Notes under the pieces: model-generated
Databases searched by the model: none
The model's input: the letters and a program-made list of their open reading frames with translations, nothing else
Told to the model about the DNA's origin: nothing
Assembly (NCBI RefSeq): GCF_022965805.1
Contig: NC_133109.1
Location: 7,045,869-7,109,868 of the forward strand
Direction of reading: 5' to 3'
From: Primulina eburnea
Lineage: Eukaryota; Streptophyta; Magnoliopsida; Lamiales; Gesneriaceae
DNA: 64,000 bases
Position numbers and translations under genes: made by a program
Part shown: positions 24,326 through 34,907 of the stretch, piece by piece
Layout of the letters: every line of letters begins with the position of its first letter
Numbering within the stretch: position 1 is the first letter of the stretch

Positions 24326-25472
24326 ATGGCACCTAAACGGTCTAAGGTAACTCACGGTGCCTCTAGTTCTCGTTCGACTCCGTCTAATTTTGTTAATGAG
24401 AAAGCTCGGGAGCGGTTTGAGCATGCTAAACTACATATAAAACCAATCCCTGAGCGAGGGTTTACTACATCTGCTATTCGTTATTTTCCGGACGTCTTAG
24501 TAGAGGGACGAGGGTGGAGTAATTTTTTAGCACAACCGAATGCCGCGGTGGTTCCGGTTGTGCGTGAATTCTATGCCAATGCTCCGGAGGGGAGTGAGCA
24601 TAAGGCATCTGTGCGGGGGCGTCGAGTCCCATATGATTCGAGAACTATCAATGACTTGCTGGGTTTACCGTCGGTGGATGACTCTGAGTTTCAGGCGTGG
24701 GTACTTAACCCGGATTATGATTCGATTATACACACACTCTGTTATCCGGGCACCACGTGGAAACAACCGGGGACGTATACGGTTTTTCTTGAAAAATTTT
24801 TGAGAGTGGAGGCGGCAATGTGGTATGCGTTCTATCTAAGAGATTGATGCCGGTCGGGCATACGAGTGATGTCCAGCGTGAGCGGGCGGTTGTTCTGTAT
24901 GCCATCCAGACTGGATGGCGATTGATGTGGGCAGACTCATCTTTGGACAGCTCAACATGTGCATAAACAGCAGCAATTTGGCGTTTTATTTTCCGACGAT
25001 CGTGACTGAGCTATGTGCCCGAGCGGGGGTGATATTTGCCGATGATGATGAGTGGCTACTACCGATGAGAGCCATTGATGACGCTCTCTATCGATCCAAG
25101 AGGGAGAAGAGACAGGCAGAGCTGCCCGAGGATGTATTTTTCGAGTATGGGGGAGCAGCTCAACCACCTCTGGCTTTAGGACATGCACCGCCACCTCCGC
25201 AGCCACGCCGCCGTGCCATGCGAGATCGCATCAACGAATTGGGCGCTTGGGCCACTTATCAGACTGAGTATCAGGCCGTGAATCAAGCTCATATTCAGAA
25301 CGTCGAGTACTTGGTACAGGGGATCTCCACGCATCTGGGCATCGACACATCCGGCCGGCCACCTGTACCCGCATACCCGCCACCCTTCCAGTTTCAGTAT
25401 CATTATCCTATACCCCCAGCTGCTGACGAGGGAGTTGCACCGCCTGAGCATGACGAGGAGGAGGATTTCTGA
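24326..25472 (+). pseudogene. Third ORF of the Athila-like element (plant transposon-associated domain), frameshifted
   Basis: The frame from the ATG at 24326 (MAPKRSKVTHG; the open frame begins at 24185) encodes KARERFEHAKLHIKPIPERGF, REFYAN, VRGRRVPYD and INDLLGLPSVDD to 24847. A different frame then reads MPVGHTSDVQRERAVVLYAI, and a third from about 24912 reads IDVGRLIFG, YFPTIVTELCARAGV and then a Pro-rich tail to 25472. Together they match the order of a domain often called putative plant transposon protein and found after pol in Athila elements, cut by two frameshifts (near 24840 and 24913). I see no signal peptide or membrane segment, so the position is env-like but the protein is not. 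The function of this domain is unknown to me. Confidence 0.72.
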
Positions 25473-26718
25473 TCAGGGGAGTTTACTGTTTCCCCTTTCT
25501 TTTTATTTATTCTGTCGTTGCATTTGCATTCATGAGTTTTTTTTAGTTTTTAGTGTGTGTTTCGTTTTGTGCAATGAGGGCATTGCACAACTCTAGTATG
25601 AGGGGGTGGGTAGATTGTTTTGATTGTTTAGTTAATTGGTTTAGTTTCGTTGCATTTCTTTTGTTGGGTGTCGTTTATGGTGAGAAGACATCGTTTATGA
25701 GCCAATGATGATTTGAATTCGACGGTTTACAAAAGTGTTGATTGGGTCACGTCGTGAATGATACTCTTTGTTAAAGCATGAATTTTGGTGCAAAATTTGA
25801 ACCTTTTGAGCACACATGTGTGGGGACTAGAACTTTGCAGGAATAATGGTGAAATTTGAAAGTTTTGTGTGGTTAACTTGAAAGGCACCATTTATGAGTT
25901 GATTTGGCATGTAAACCCGTGAAAATAAGTCGCTAATTGGGACCTTGAATGAGAAAATTTGATTTGCCTTGAACTTTACATTTACCTCTTTTCCATTGCA
26001 CTGAATTACAATGTCATACTCCTAACCAGCCGTGATCCAAAGTATTATATTCTTAGCCTAGGGAGTACATGTGTGAAAATTGTGCAATTAATAAAAAAAA
26101 AAAAACAGAAAAAGAAAAAAAAAGAAGGAGATGTAAGGTGAGGGGGAGCCGAAATAAAAGGAATGAAATTCTATTCCTAGGCAAAAAGTTGGAGATGTAA
26201 GGAGACGAGGAAAGTCAGACGAAAAGTCTTAACGATTGCACAATGAAAATGATCGGTGTACTCCTAACTTTTAGCCACTTGAGCTTATTTTCCTTCTTTT
26301 CGACACCATTATCTGTACTTAAAAGCTGAATAAAGTTCAATTTGTGGCTAGTGATGAATGGACACGGGGATGCATGCTAGTGAGACTTGTATTGAAGTGT
26401 TAATTGAGTGACTCGCATGATTTGATAATTGATCTATTTGAAGTACGAATGACTAAGACCCATCATGACACACACACACGTTCAAATTAGTGTCTAAATT
26501 TATGTGTAGATGAGAATGAGTATTCGGTTGCGATTTGACTTGATTGGTAGTGGGAAAGTAAACTGAGGCATGAACATAAACATTGTTAACTCACCATTGA
26601 CATTTACTCGTGTTAGTTATTTCTTGTTTGAGTAATTTTGTGGTTGTTGAGTTTGTTTAGTATCTCGTGCTTTAACCTATTTTACTCGAGGGCGAGCAAA
26701 AGGTTAGTATGAGGGGGT
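25473..26718 (+). other. Athila-like 3' non-coding region and polypurine tract
   Basis: No supported gene. Contains a small hairpin GCAATG-agg-GCATTGC near 25573 followed by TATGAGGGGG, an A-rich run at about 26091-26130, and the polypurine tract AGTATGAGGGGGT at about 26706-26718 abutting the 3' LTR. A block GAGGRCATTGC then TATGRGRGGGG recurs in the gag-only element near 61210-61250, suggesting a conserved Athila/Tat 3' motif. Confidence 0.7.
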
Positions 26719-28123
26719 TGATAGGACTCGTTTTTACGTGTTTTTAGTGTTGTTTTCGAGTCGCATTCATGCATCATATTAGTTTGTTTTAGTTTAATTT
26801 AGCATTTTTCTATCATTATTTAGCATTTGACTGATCTCGTGTAGTTGGTGGTTATTTTGTAGGAATTGAACCAAAAAGTGGGAAATAATTGCCAAAGAAG
26901 CGAGAGGTACTCGCTAGGGCGGTCAAAAGTGACCGCCCCAGCGAGCATGTTGATCTGGCCGAGGAGTTGCTGCGCAAACGTCTAGCTAGGGCGGTCAAAA
27001 GTGACCGCCCCAGCGAATCCAGGGACATGGCCGAGGAAATTTCTGCGAGAACGTCTCGCTAGGGCGGACACTTTTGACCGCCCTAGCGAGCTGCGAGATT
27101 TGAAAAGATATGTTTCCTTTTTTTTGGACTCTATTCTATATCATAGACCTAACACACGAGAGAGGCGGCGTTTTGGGCGATTTTTGATCACTTTCATCAG
27201 ATTTCTTGGAGAAAAGGCTAGGAGCAAAGAGATTTCGAAGACTTCGAGATTTCCACGCGTCGTGGCCGTCATCCGTCGTCATCTTTAGTATTTTCATTAT
27301 TCAGTTTTAATTCTTAGATTGTTGTTTTTTTTTATTATGAATTTTAGTGGCTAAACTCTAGATTTGTTGGGATTTGAGGGGATCCTACCCCGTACTCGTT
27401 GTTTAACATTATTGCTCGACGTTTTTATTAAGTGATTTGTTTATGCTATTGTTCATTCTTATTTCAATCGAAGCTTAGCTAACTTCCTTTGATTATTTCA
27501 TGTTGTTAATGATGTCGATAGAATAATTAACAATAAGATCACATAGTATAAACCACGGATTTACAGTTTTAGTAGATATACGGAATTGGGTACGTGTCGA
27601 CAGTGATAGTTCACCCGGATGAAAACTAGTGGATTCCATAGGAAGTAATGCAATCTTGAACTGTTAAATACTTGAGGACACTTGAGTACTGCATGTTTAT
27701 GATTAGTATTAATATCGCTCGACAGAGTATATTAATTAGTCTAGGGAATTCCGTCGAATGCACGAGTAAAAGTTGAATATAATTGTTTAAACACGAGTTT
27801 TAGGTGAACTGATAATTTCCCAACAAATTCATTTCTCCTTTGATTTAATCTAAATTAATCATTGAATTCTTGAGCACATTTCCTTTGCATTTTAATTATT
27901 TTAGTTGTTCAATTTACATTAGTTTAATCATCAACTCAATTCATCGTTGCTAAAGAAATTTTACGTGAGAATAAAAATAGTGTAACGCAGTCCCTGTGGA
28001 TCGATACTCGTATTCACTTACGTTTATTATAACTTGACTATCGTGCACTTGCGATATTTAAATCGAGCTTTCATCTATAAAATAAATTTTGGGACTATTC
28101 ACTGTGCAAGTTTTGCTCGATCA
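26719..28123 (+). repeat. 3' LTR of the Athila-like element
   Basis: 1405 bp, TG...CA, with hairpin units at 26910-26945, about 26981-27017 and 27055-27090. Here the middle unit keeps GGGCGG where the 5' LTR has GGGTGG. Confidence 0.94.
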
Positions 28124-28128
28124 GAAAC
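28124..28128. repeat. Target-site duplication GAAAC of the Athila-like element
   Basis: Exact copy of 16614-16618. In the uninterrupted LTR at 34257-34261 the sequence is present once. Confidence 0.95.
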
Positions 28129-28320
28129 AAGGGACACGGACCCCGTGCCCACCTCCGTGTACGGGTCCGTGTAAACACTGTCTTCGCAAATATCATAGGA
28201 CACGGACCCCGTGTACGTGTCCGTGCTCGGGTCCGTGTAGACACTGGAATTTTTCATCCTCGGCTGTAAAGGGCACGGACCCCGTGTGCAGGTCCGTGTA
28301 CACATCCGTGTAGTCTCGGC
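28129..28320. repeat. CACGGACCC/GGGTCCGTG inverted-repeat array, CRM-like 3' LTR
   Basis: Alternating GGACACGGACCCCGTG and GGTCCGTGTA blocks, three groups spaced about 65 bp, each separated by a conserved ACACTG spacer and AT-rich sequence. Recurs in the 5' LTR at 34186-34445. Confidence 0.9.
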
Positions 28321-28511
28321 CGACTCCAACAATGCTTGAATGACATTCCTTTGGCCTCCCAACATACTCCCATGCATCACGACCCCTTCATGCTTGCTCA
28401 TGACTCCTTGTAGTGCCTCCTTGAACTTCTTTAGTCGTCCCCTCGTGACTGGTCCCTCCGGCAAAAGGATCCCATGCTTTCCTTGGGGCTTGACCACCCA
28501 TGTTCGCATCA
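28129..28511 (-). repeat. 3' LTR of CRM-like element, right segment
   Basis: Continues the LTR interrupted at 16618 and ends CGCATCA. Carries the CACGGACCC/GGGTCCGTG array at 28129-28320. Confidence 0.9.
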
Positions 28512-29305
28512 TCCTCCCCTTCTTGAAAAGGATTTGTCCTCAAATCTTGCTCATCACCTACATCAAACAACGACAAGTCACTAACATTGAAAGTAGAACT
28601 GACGTTATACTCACCTGGTAGATCGAGTTTGTAGGCATTTTCATTGATCCTTTCAAGGACTTGAAATGATCCATCGCCCCTAGGTAGTAGCTTTGAACGT
28701 CGCTTCTCCGGAAACCTTTCCTTCCGCAAGCGTAGCCACACCCAATCTCCCTTCTCAAATATCACCTTCTTCTTCCCTTTGTTGGCTTGCTTGGCATATT
28801 TCTCATTTCTCTTCTCAATGTTGGCCTTGACCTTTTCATGCAAGTTCCTAACAAATTCAGCTTTCTTTTTCCCATCCATGTTTAACCTTTCACTCACAGG
28901 TAAAGACATCAAATCCAACGGAGTTAAAGGATTAAAACCATAGACAATTTCAAATGGCGGATAATTTGTAGTACGATGCACGCAACGATTATAAGCAAAT
29001 TCAATAAAAGGCAAACAGTTATCCCAATTCTTTAAGTTCTTTTTAAGAATAGCACGCAAAAGTGTTCCTAAAGTCCTATTAACAACTTCAGTTTGCCCAT
29101 CCGTTTGAGGATGACAAGTAGTAGAAAAAAACAATTTTGTGCCAAGTTTAGCCCATAAAATCTTCCAAAAGTAACTTAAAAACTTAACATCACGGTCAGA
29201 CACAATAGTCCTAGGCATGCCATGCAACCTAACGACTTCTCTAAAGAACAAGTCCGCAATGTTAGAAGCATCATCGGTTTTGTGACAAGCAATAAAATGT
29301 GCCAT
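28388..29305 (-). pseudogene. CRM-like integrase core and C-terminus running into the 3' LTR
   Basis: Encodes the integrase core ([36 protein letters not shown]) with the second Asp and the Glu of the DDE triad, then a basic region ([14 protein letters not shown]) and a C-terminal block [20 protein letters not shown]. The frame crosses the LTR boundary at 28511 and adds about 40 codons from LTR sequence before stopping. A TAA at 29306-29308 separates it from the rest of integrase. Overlap of coding sequence with the 3' LTR is a known feature of CRM chromoviruses, whose C-terminal motif is linked to centromere targeting. Confidence 0.87.
28512..28524 (-). promoter_or_regulatory. Polypurine tract of the CRM-like element (within coding sequence)
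   Basis: The element strand reads AAGAAGGGGAGGA directly before the LTR start TGATGCGAAC. It lies inside the integrase reading frame. Confidence 0.85.
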
Positions 29306-29308
29306 CTT

Positions 29309-30371
29309 TTAGAATCTATCAACAACAACAAATATTGAATCCCTCCCCTTATTAGTCCTAGGCAACCCCAAAACAAAGTCCATAGATATGTCAATCCAAG
29401 GTTCACTAGGGACTGAAAGTGGTGTATACAAACCATGTGGTTGTGTTCTAGATTTAGCTTGCCTACAAGTTATGCACTTATCACAAACTCGTTCAACATC
29501 ACGCTTCATATGTGGCCAATAAAAATGTTCAGGCAAAGCATTCAAAGTTTTTGCCACACCAAAGTGTCCAATCAAACCACCCCCATGTGCCTCCCTAACA
29601 AGTAATTCATGAATTGATGATTTAGGGATGCACAACCTATTCTCTCTAAACAAGAAACCATGATGCAAATAAAATTTATCATGTGGACCATGTATACAGG
29701 TTTCAAACAAACTCTTAAAGTCCTCATCTAGCACATACAATTCTTTCACATGCTCAAACCCCAAAATTTTAGATTCCAAGGTAGAGATTAGTACGTACCT
29801 CCGTGATAGTGCGTCGGCTACTACATTTTCCTTACCTTGTTTGTATTTAATGACGTAGGGGAATGTTTCAATGAATGCCACCCACTTGGCATGCCGCTTG
29901 TTCAACTTCTGTTGCCCCTTAAGGTGCTTTAGAGACTCGTGATCCGTATGAATCACAAACTCCTTAGGCCTCAAGTAGTGCTGCCACGTCTCTAGGGTCT
30001 TCACAAGTGCGTAGAACTCCTTATCATACGTGGGATAGTTAAGCGCTGCTCCATTGAGCTTCTCACTAAAGTATGCCACCGGCCGCCCTCCTTGCATCAA
30101 CACTCCACCAATACCTACACCTGATGCATCACATTCAATTTCAAAAGTATTAGCAAAGTCAGGTAAAACAAGTAAAGGAGCATTAATCAATTTTTGCTTA
30201 ATAAGATCAAAAGACTTCTCTTGCTCCTCGCCCCAATGGAATGGAACGTTCTTCTTGATTACCGCTGTCATAGGTGCTGCTAGTGTGCTAAAATCCTTAA
30301 CAAACCTCCTATAGTAGCTTGCAAGACCATGAAAACTTCGAACTTGACCAACAGTAGTAGGCGTTGGCCAA
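29309..30371 (-). pseudogene. CRM-like RNase H and integrase zinc domain
   Basis: Continues the RT frame after a TGA at about 30372-30374. Contains the end of RT ([16 protein letters not shown]), RNase H motifs ([36 protein letters not shown]) and the integrase N-terminal HHCC module ([11 protein letters not shown] ... [12 protein letters not shown]), then SMDFVLGLP with the first catalytic Asp. It ends at a TAA within the core, where DRF should be followed by Ser-Lys. Same frame as 28388-29305. Confidence 0.88.
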
Positions 30372-30373
30372 TC

Positions 30374-31210
30374 TCAAATAGCACTTACCTTGTCTTCATC
30401 AACTTGTATACCCTGTGAACTTACCACAAAACCAAGAAAGACAAGTTTGCTTGTACAAAAATCACATTTCTTTAAGTTAGCATATAAATTTTCAGCCCTT
30501 AGTGTGATTAGTACAAGTTTCAAGTGACCAACATGCTCAACCAAGTCTTTGCTATATACTAGGATATCATCGAAGTAAACAACAACAAATTTTCCTATGT
30601 ATGCACGCAAGACATGGTTCATTAGCCTCATAAAGGTGCTAGGAGCGTTAGTTAAGCCAAAAGGCATTACCATCCACTCATATAACCCGTACTTGGTTTT
30701 GAAAGCCGTTTTCCACTCATCACCTTCCCTCATCCTAATTTGGTGATACCCACTCTTCAAGTCAATTTTACTAAAGACACATGCACCATGCAATTCATCT
30801 AACATATCATCTAGTCTAGGTATGGGATGCCTATACTTAATGGTTATGTTATTGATTGCCCTACAATCTACACACATACGCCATGAGCCATCTTTCTTAG
30901 GAACTAATAAAACAGGTACATCACAAGGTGACATGGACTCATGCACAAACCCCCTATCTAACAACTCACTTACCTGCCGTTGAAGCTCCTTAGTCTCCTC
31001 CGAATTTCTTCTATAAGCTGGACGATTTGGCAATGCACTCCCGGGCACCAAATCAATTTGGTGCTCAATCCCCCTAAATGGTGGTAGTCCTTGATATAGC
31101 TCCTCCGGAAATATATAATCAAATTCCTGCAAAAATGAAACAACAATGCTGGGAAGGGACCCGGCTATATCACTTGTGTTAAGGAGAATCTCCTTGTAAA
31201 GAATCAACAC
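30374..31210 (-). pseudogene. CRM-like reverse transcriptase
   Basis: About 278 codons covering the RT domain: [50 protein letters not shown] and a canonical YFDD catalytic motif. It ends at TGA where the preceding and following residues (SAI / DWPTP) suggest a former CGA arginine codon, consistent with methyl-C deamination. The catalytic residues themselves are intact. Confidence 0.9.
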
Positions 31211-31338
31211 AAATGGTTCATGTGTCTACAGTAAGTGTTTCAACTCACTTTTTTGGGCCATATATGTTTTCTTTTTGGGCTCTTTCCTCTCATTCTCTTT
31301 TCCCTCAATTTCTTTCCTCTCATTTTCCTTTTGCGTGG
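31211..31338 (-). other. Broken linker between protease and RT (CRM-like)
   Basis: Low-complexity, Lys/Glu-rich on the minus strand. Frame changes here: gag-protease and RT-integrase use different frames. Confidence 0.6.
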
Positions 31339-31836
31339 CTATCTCACTCTTTTTTTCAGCCATTTCACCTTTACTTTCAAAGGCCACCTCACCTTGTTGT
31401 TCACTCTTTTTTTTCCGGCCTCATCTCTCATTTTCTTTTTTAAATGGTCCTCCAACACTTGCTTTGGGGACAATGGAAGTAATACAGTAGTTTCTTTCTT
31501 CAAGACAAATGAATACTTATTCTTGAACCCATCATGTGACACACGCCTATCATATTGCCAAGGCCGACCCAACAAAATATGACATGCATGCATGGGTACC
31601 ACATCACACAAGACCTCATCAACATACTTTCCAATAGAAAAAGACACCAACACTTGTTTGTTCACCTTCACCTCCGCACAATCATTCAACCATTGAAGCC
31701 TATATGGTTGACTATGCTTTAATGTAGGTAAACCCAATTTTTCTACCATCTCACTACTAGCCACATTAGTGCAACTTCCCCCATCTATGATAAGATTGCA
31801 AACCTTGCCATTCACAAAACATCTAGTATGGAACAA
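31339..31836 (-). pseudogene. CRM-like aspartic protease
   Basis: Encodes CFVNGKVCNLIIDGGSCTNVAS with catalytic DGG, then VLCDVVPMHACHILLGRPWQYD, the flap and C-terminal signature. It is in the same frame as gag and separated from it only by one TAA at 31840-31842, apparently a changed codon before LFHTRC. The tail is Lys-rich. Confidence 0.88.
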
Positions 31837-31839
31837 GTT

Positions 31840-33087
31840 TTATCTTTGATTAGTCTCCTCCTTCTTGACTTGGGCACTCATGATACGCCTAGTCACTAGT
31901 GCTTCACCTATAACCACCCCATAACCCTCATCAGGGTCCTCTAATTCAGGCATCTCATCATCATCATCATCAACCTCGCTATGAGACTCATACTCACCAT
32001 GGTCATTCAAGATCATCACCCTCTTATTAGGACATTCACTAGCAATATGACCCAAACCTTGACACCTAAAACATCTAGTATCTCTAGCTCGAGTAAGAGG
32101 AGTTTCAGATTTACCTTGCACTCCTTGTTTAGGCGCCTCTTGTTTGGTCTCAACCTTGGGCTTTGTCACCAACTTGCTTTCATCACGTTTTGCCCCATTT
32201 GGTCGCCAAGAAGTTGACGAACTCCCACTTTGATTGGTGAGGCCAACTCCACGCCTTTTGAGTTGTTGCTCCACCTTTATGGTCATTTGCACCATCTCGT
32301 CTAGATCCAAGTAGTGCCTAAGCTCCACTTGATCTTGGATTTCCCTGTTCAAATCACAAAGAAACCGTGCCATGGCCGCCTCATTATCTTCCTCAATATT
32401 AGCCCTAATCATGACTACTTCCATCTCCTTATAGTAGTCCTCAACACTCTTCAACCCTTGCCTCAAAGTTTGTAACCTCTTGAACATCTCCCTATAATAG
32501 TGATTGGGCACAAACCTTTTTTTCATCACCCTCTTCATCTCATCCCAAGACTCGATGGGTCCTTCATTATACCTCATTCTAGTGGTCACTAATTGATCCC
32601 ACCAAATGAGAGCGTAGTCTAGAAATTCAACCACCGCCAACCTAACATTCTTTTGTTCGGAGTAGTGGTGACATTCGAACACAAACTCTACCCTCTTTTC
32701 CCACTCTAAATATGCCTCCGGATCGGATTTCCCATGGAACGAAGGAATTTTCATCTTAATGCTACCTATATTACCATCCTCCCTATTCCCATCATATCTA
32801 CCCCGTAAGGCTTCTCTTCTTCCTCTACCAAATCCTCTACCTCTTCCAATCCTACCCCAATTCTCATTTTGACTCTCCTCGTCTCCCCCCAAATCACATT
32901 CATCATCATCTCTACACAAATCCTTAGGTTTAGATTTACTCCCACTAACACCAACCTCAAGCTTATCCAACCTTCCATGTAACGACTCCATTTGGGTTGT
33001 CATCATCCTACTAAAATGCCCAAACAACGCATCCATTTGGACCTTGGACAAGCCCGAATTCGAACTATCTCCTACCTCCTTCTCCAT
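31840..33087 (-). CDS. CRM-like Gag (415 aa)
   Basis: Starts at ATG 33085-33087, after a non-coding leader. Order: N-terminal coiled region (about 10-50), Asp/Glu-rich then Gly/Arg-rich stretch, capsid-like domain with KIPSFHGKSDPEAYLEWEKR and SVEDYYKEMEVVMIRANIEED, basic linker, and zinc knuckle CFRCQGLGHIASEC near residue 345. An acidic tail (DDDDEMPELEDPDEG) follows. The frame is open but ends at what looks like an acquired stop before protease, so it may once have been fused. Confidence 0.88.
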   Translation of the reverse strand: MEKEVGDSSNSGLSKVQMDALFGHFSRMMTTQMESLHGRLDKLEVGVSGSKSKPKDLCRDDDECDLGGDEESQNENWGRIGRGRGFGRGRREALRGRYDGNREDGNIGSIKMKIPSFHGKSDPEAYLEWEKRVEFVFECHHYSEQKNVRLAVVEFLDYALIWWDQLVTTRMRYNEGPIESWDEMKRVMKKRFVPNHYYREMFKRLQTLRQGLKSVEDYYKEMEVVMIRANIEEDNEAAMARFLCDLNREIQDQVELRHYLDLDEMVQMTIKVEQQLKRRGVGLTNQSGSSSTSWRPNGAKRDESKLVTKPKVETKQEAPKQGVQGKSETPLTRARDTRCFRCQGLGHIASECPNKRVMILNDHGEYESHSEVDDDDDEMPELEDPDEGYGVVIGEALVTRRIMSAQVKKEETNQR

Positions 33088-33712
33088 TTAATTTCAAATA
33101 TGTACCTGCAAGAAAACGTTAGTTAAAAACAAAATAGTCCTCACCCAAATTCTCACGGTCACTCCAAAGAAATCCACTCGTTTCTTCTCTCTTATTTTGT
33201 TTGCTCACAACAAATACTCACTAGTCACTCCAAAGAAGTAACACTCACACTCAAATGTTTCCACTCGAATTTGATGCTTCTCTCGAAGGTGTGCTCAAGC
33301 TTTGTATTTGAGTATATCAAACAATAAAGTCCCAACTTGTGAACAAATGCGACCGACTCACTTGGACTGTGTAGACAAGAAATTCGATTATATGAAATAT
33401 ATATATATATATATATATATATTTTTGACTGTGAGAGGTAATTGATTATGACTCTCTAAAGAAAATAGAACAAGATATCAAAAGAAAATAATGGTGAATT
33501 TTCGGAATTATTGTACTCATTTTTTTTTTTTTTTTGGCTGAGTACTACTCGAAAATCCCAAAAAAAAAAAGACACCGACAAATTTCGAGAATCACATATT
33601 CACGAAAAAATACGAAGAACGATAGAACAAACATATCTGAAAGCGGAATTAAAGGATAATTAGATCTGCTAATAGAATGAACGATAAACTTACTTGAATT
33701 CAATTAACCTAA
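33088..33712 (-). other. Leader of the CRM-like element, with AT microsatellite
   Basis: No gene. Contains an (AT)n run at about 33397-33422 and a T run near 33520-33535. Confidence 0.7.
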
Positions 33713-33724
33713 GATATGATACCA
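33713..33724 (-). promoter_or_regulatory. Primer-binding site of the CRM-like element (diverged iMet type)
   Basis: The element strand reads TGGTATCATATC two bases after the LTR end. The first eight bases match the tRNAi-Met site, then it diverges. Confidence 0.65.
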
Positions 33725-33726
33725 AA

Positions 33727-34648
33727 TGATGTGAATATTTGTACGAATAAAAGCAAACACGATTAAAATTGAATCGCGCCCTCAATTTAATATCGAACAA
33801 AGAATCGTTGTTGTCCTGATCTTTTGAATCAAGTGTGTGTGTTGTGATTTTCACCTCTAAACTATGAAAAGTTTAGGAACAAATAATCACGAGATAAACA
33901 ACCGAAGTTATAACGAACCTTCGAAGAACAAGTCGACGACAATCCGCACAAGCACGATCTACAAACGCCACAAAGTTAAAAACTTTGATAAGTTTGATTT
34001 TGTTTGACAAAGCAAAAGCTTTAATTGTTTGAGAGAAAACTCAAGAACAATGATAAAATATCAATAAATAATCTGAATTGTGTGTAAAATTTCGTCCAAA
34101 TATGTTTATATGTCAAAAAGATAACAATAATCTAGTTACCAAATTAAATAAAACTCTAGGAAGGAAAATATTTTCGCTCAGCCGTCAAGGACACGGACCC
34201 CGTGTGGCCCTCCGTGTACAGGTCCGTGTACTCTCGGGAATAGTTACTTCAGCTGGAAACAAGGGACACGGACCCCGTGCCTACCTCCATGTACGGGTCC
34301 GTGTAGACACTGTCTTCGCAAATATCATAGGACACGGACCCTGTGTACTGGTCCGTGCTCGGGTCCGTGTAGACACTGGAATTTTTCATCCTCAGCTGTA
34401 AAGGGCACGGACCCCGTGTGCAAGTCCGTGTACACGTCCGGGTAGTCTCGGCCGACTCCAACAATGCTTGAATGACATTCCTTTGGCCTCCAAACGTACT
34501 CCCATGCATCACGACCCCTTCATGCTTGCTCATGACTCCTTGTAGTGCCTCCTTGAACTCATTTAGTCGTCCCCTCGTGACTGGTCCCTCCGGCAACTGC
34601 AAAGGATCCCATGCTTTCCTTGGGGCTTGACCACCCATGTTCGCATCA
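33727..34648 (-). repeat. 5' LTR of the CRM-like element (922 bp)
   Basis: TG (33727) to CA (34648). The uninterrupted counterpart of 16086-16618 plus 28129-28511. The inverted-repeat array is at 34186-34445. Confidence 0.92.
34186..34445. repeat. CACGGACCC/GGGTCCGTG inverted-repeat array, CRM-like 5' LTR
   Basis: Four groups of GGACACGGACCCCGTG followed by GTACRGGTCCGTGTA. The first group corresponds to 16546-16600 in the other LTR, where CGGA has mutated to CGTA. Confidence 0.9.
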
Positions 34649-34653
34649 GCTGG

Positions 34654-34907
34654 TGTCTTCCTCCAAGGAGCTGTTAGCAATGGAGAAGTATTATCGACGT
34701 CTTCATAGTGCTGATAGCGCAGACGTCTTCTCTGAAGATGGCGTCTACCTACTCATGCTCTTAAAGGAGCAGATGACTCTGAAAAAGATTGCTTTTTCAG
34801 AGGAGTTTCTGCGTACCTCTACCGGAGAGTTGTCCACTTGGTTGGAAATCTGGAGAGCGTACGTTAAAAAAGAAATAAAGAATGTACGCCCCCGCTTCTA
34901 TCATTAA
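34654..34907 (+). pseudogene. Unknown 135-aa ORF, copy A, part after CRM insertion
   Basis: Continues the ORF broken at 16085: LLAMEKYYRRLHSADSADVF, EFLRTSTGELSTWLEIW and end VRPRFYH with TAA at 34905-34907. Compared with copy B it has a few substitutions. Disrupted by the insertion, so non-functional here. Confidence 0.75.

Larger units (their letters stand above)
16619..28123 (+). mobile_element. Athila-like Ty3/Gypsy retrotransposon with extra 3' ORF
   Basis: Direct LTRs 16619-18027 and 26719-28123 (TGATAGGACTCG...GCTCGATCA), exact target-site duplication GAAAC (16614-16618 and 28124-28128), tRNA-Asp-type primer site, gag and pol in two frames, a further ORF region after pol, and a polypurine tract. 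A long 3' region beyond integrase is typical of Athila/Tat elements. About 20 LTR substitutions by eye. Three frame disruptions are visible (gag-pol junction and two in the third ORF), so probably not autonomous now. Confidence 0.94.
16086..34648 (-). mobile_element. CRM-like Ty3/Gypsy element, degraded, split by an Athila-like insertion
   Basis: LTRs are 33727-34648 (5', 922 bp) and 16086-16618 plus 28129-28511 (3', about 916 bp once the nested element and one TSD copy are removed). On the minus strand gag, protease, RT, RNase H and integrase follow in Gypsy order. The integrase-side reading frame runs on through the polypurine tract into the 3' LTR, a trait described for CRM-type chromoviruses. 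Lineage assignment is tentative because it rests on remembered motifs rather than a tree. In-frame stops and one frame change make it non-autonomous. Confidence 0.88.

Noticed and set aside
24185..25472. Envelope gene of an infectious retrovirus-like element
   Set aside because: Position after pol is env-like, but no signal peptide or membrane segment is visible and the motifs fit a plant transposon-associated domain.
28089..28512. ORFs over the CACGGACCC array (Pro/Thr/Cys-rich)
   Set aside because: Translation of repeat units only, except the integrase tail annotated separately.
33397..33422. AT repeat as a functional element
   Set aside because: Ordinary dinucleotide microsatellite in a non-coding leader.
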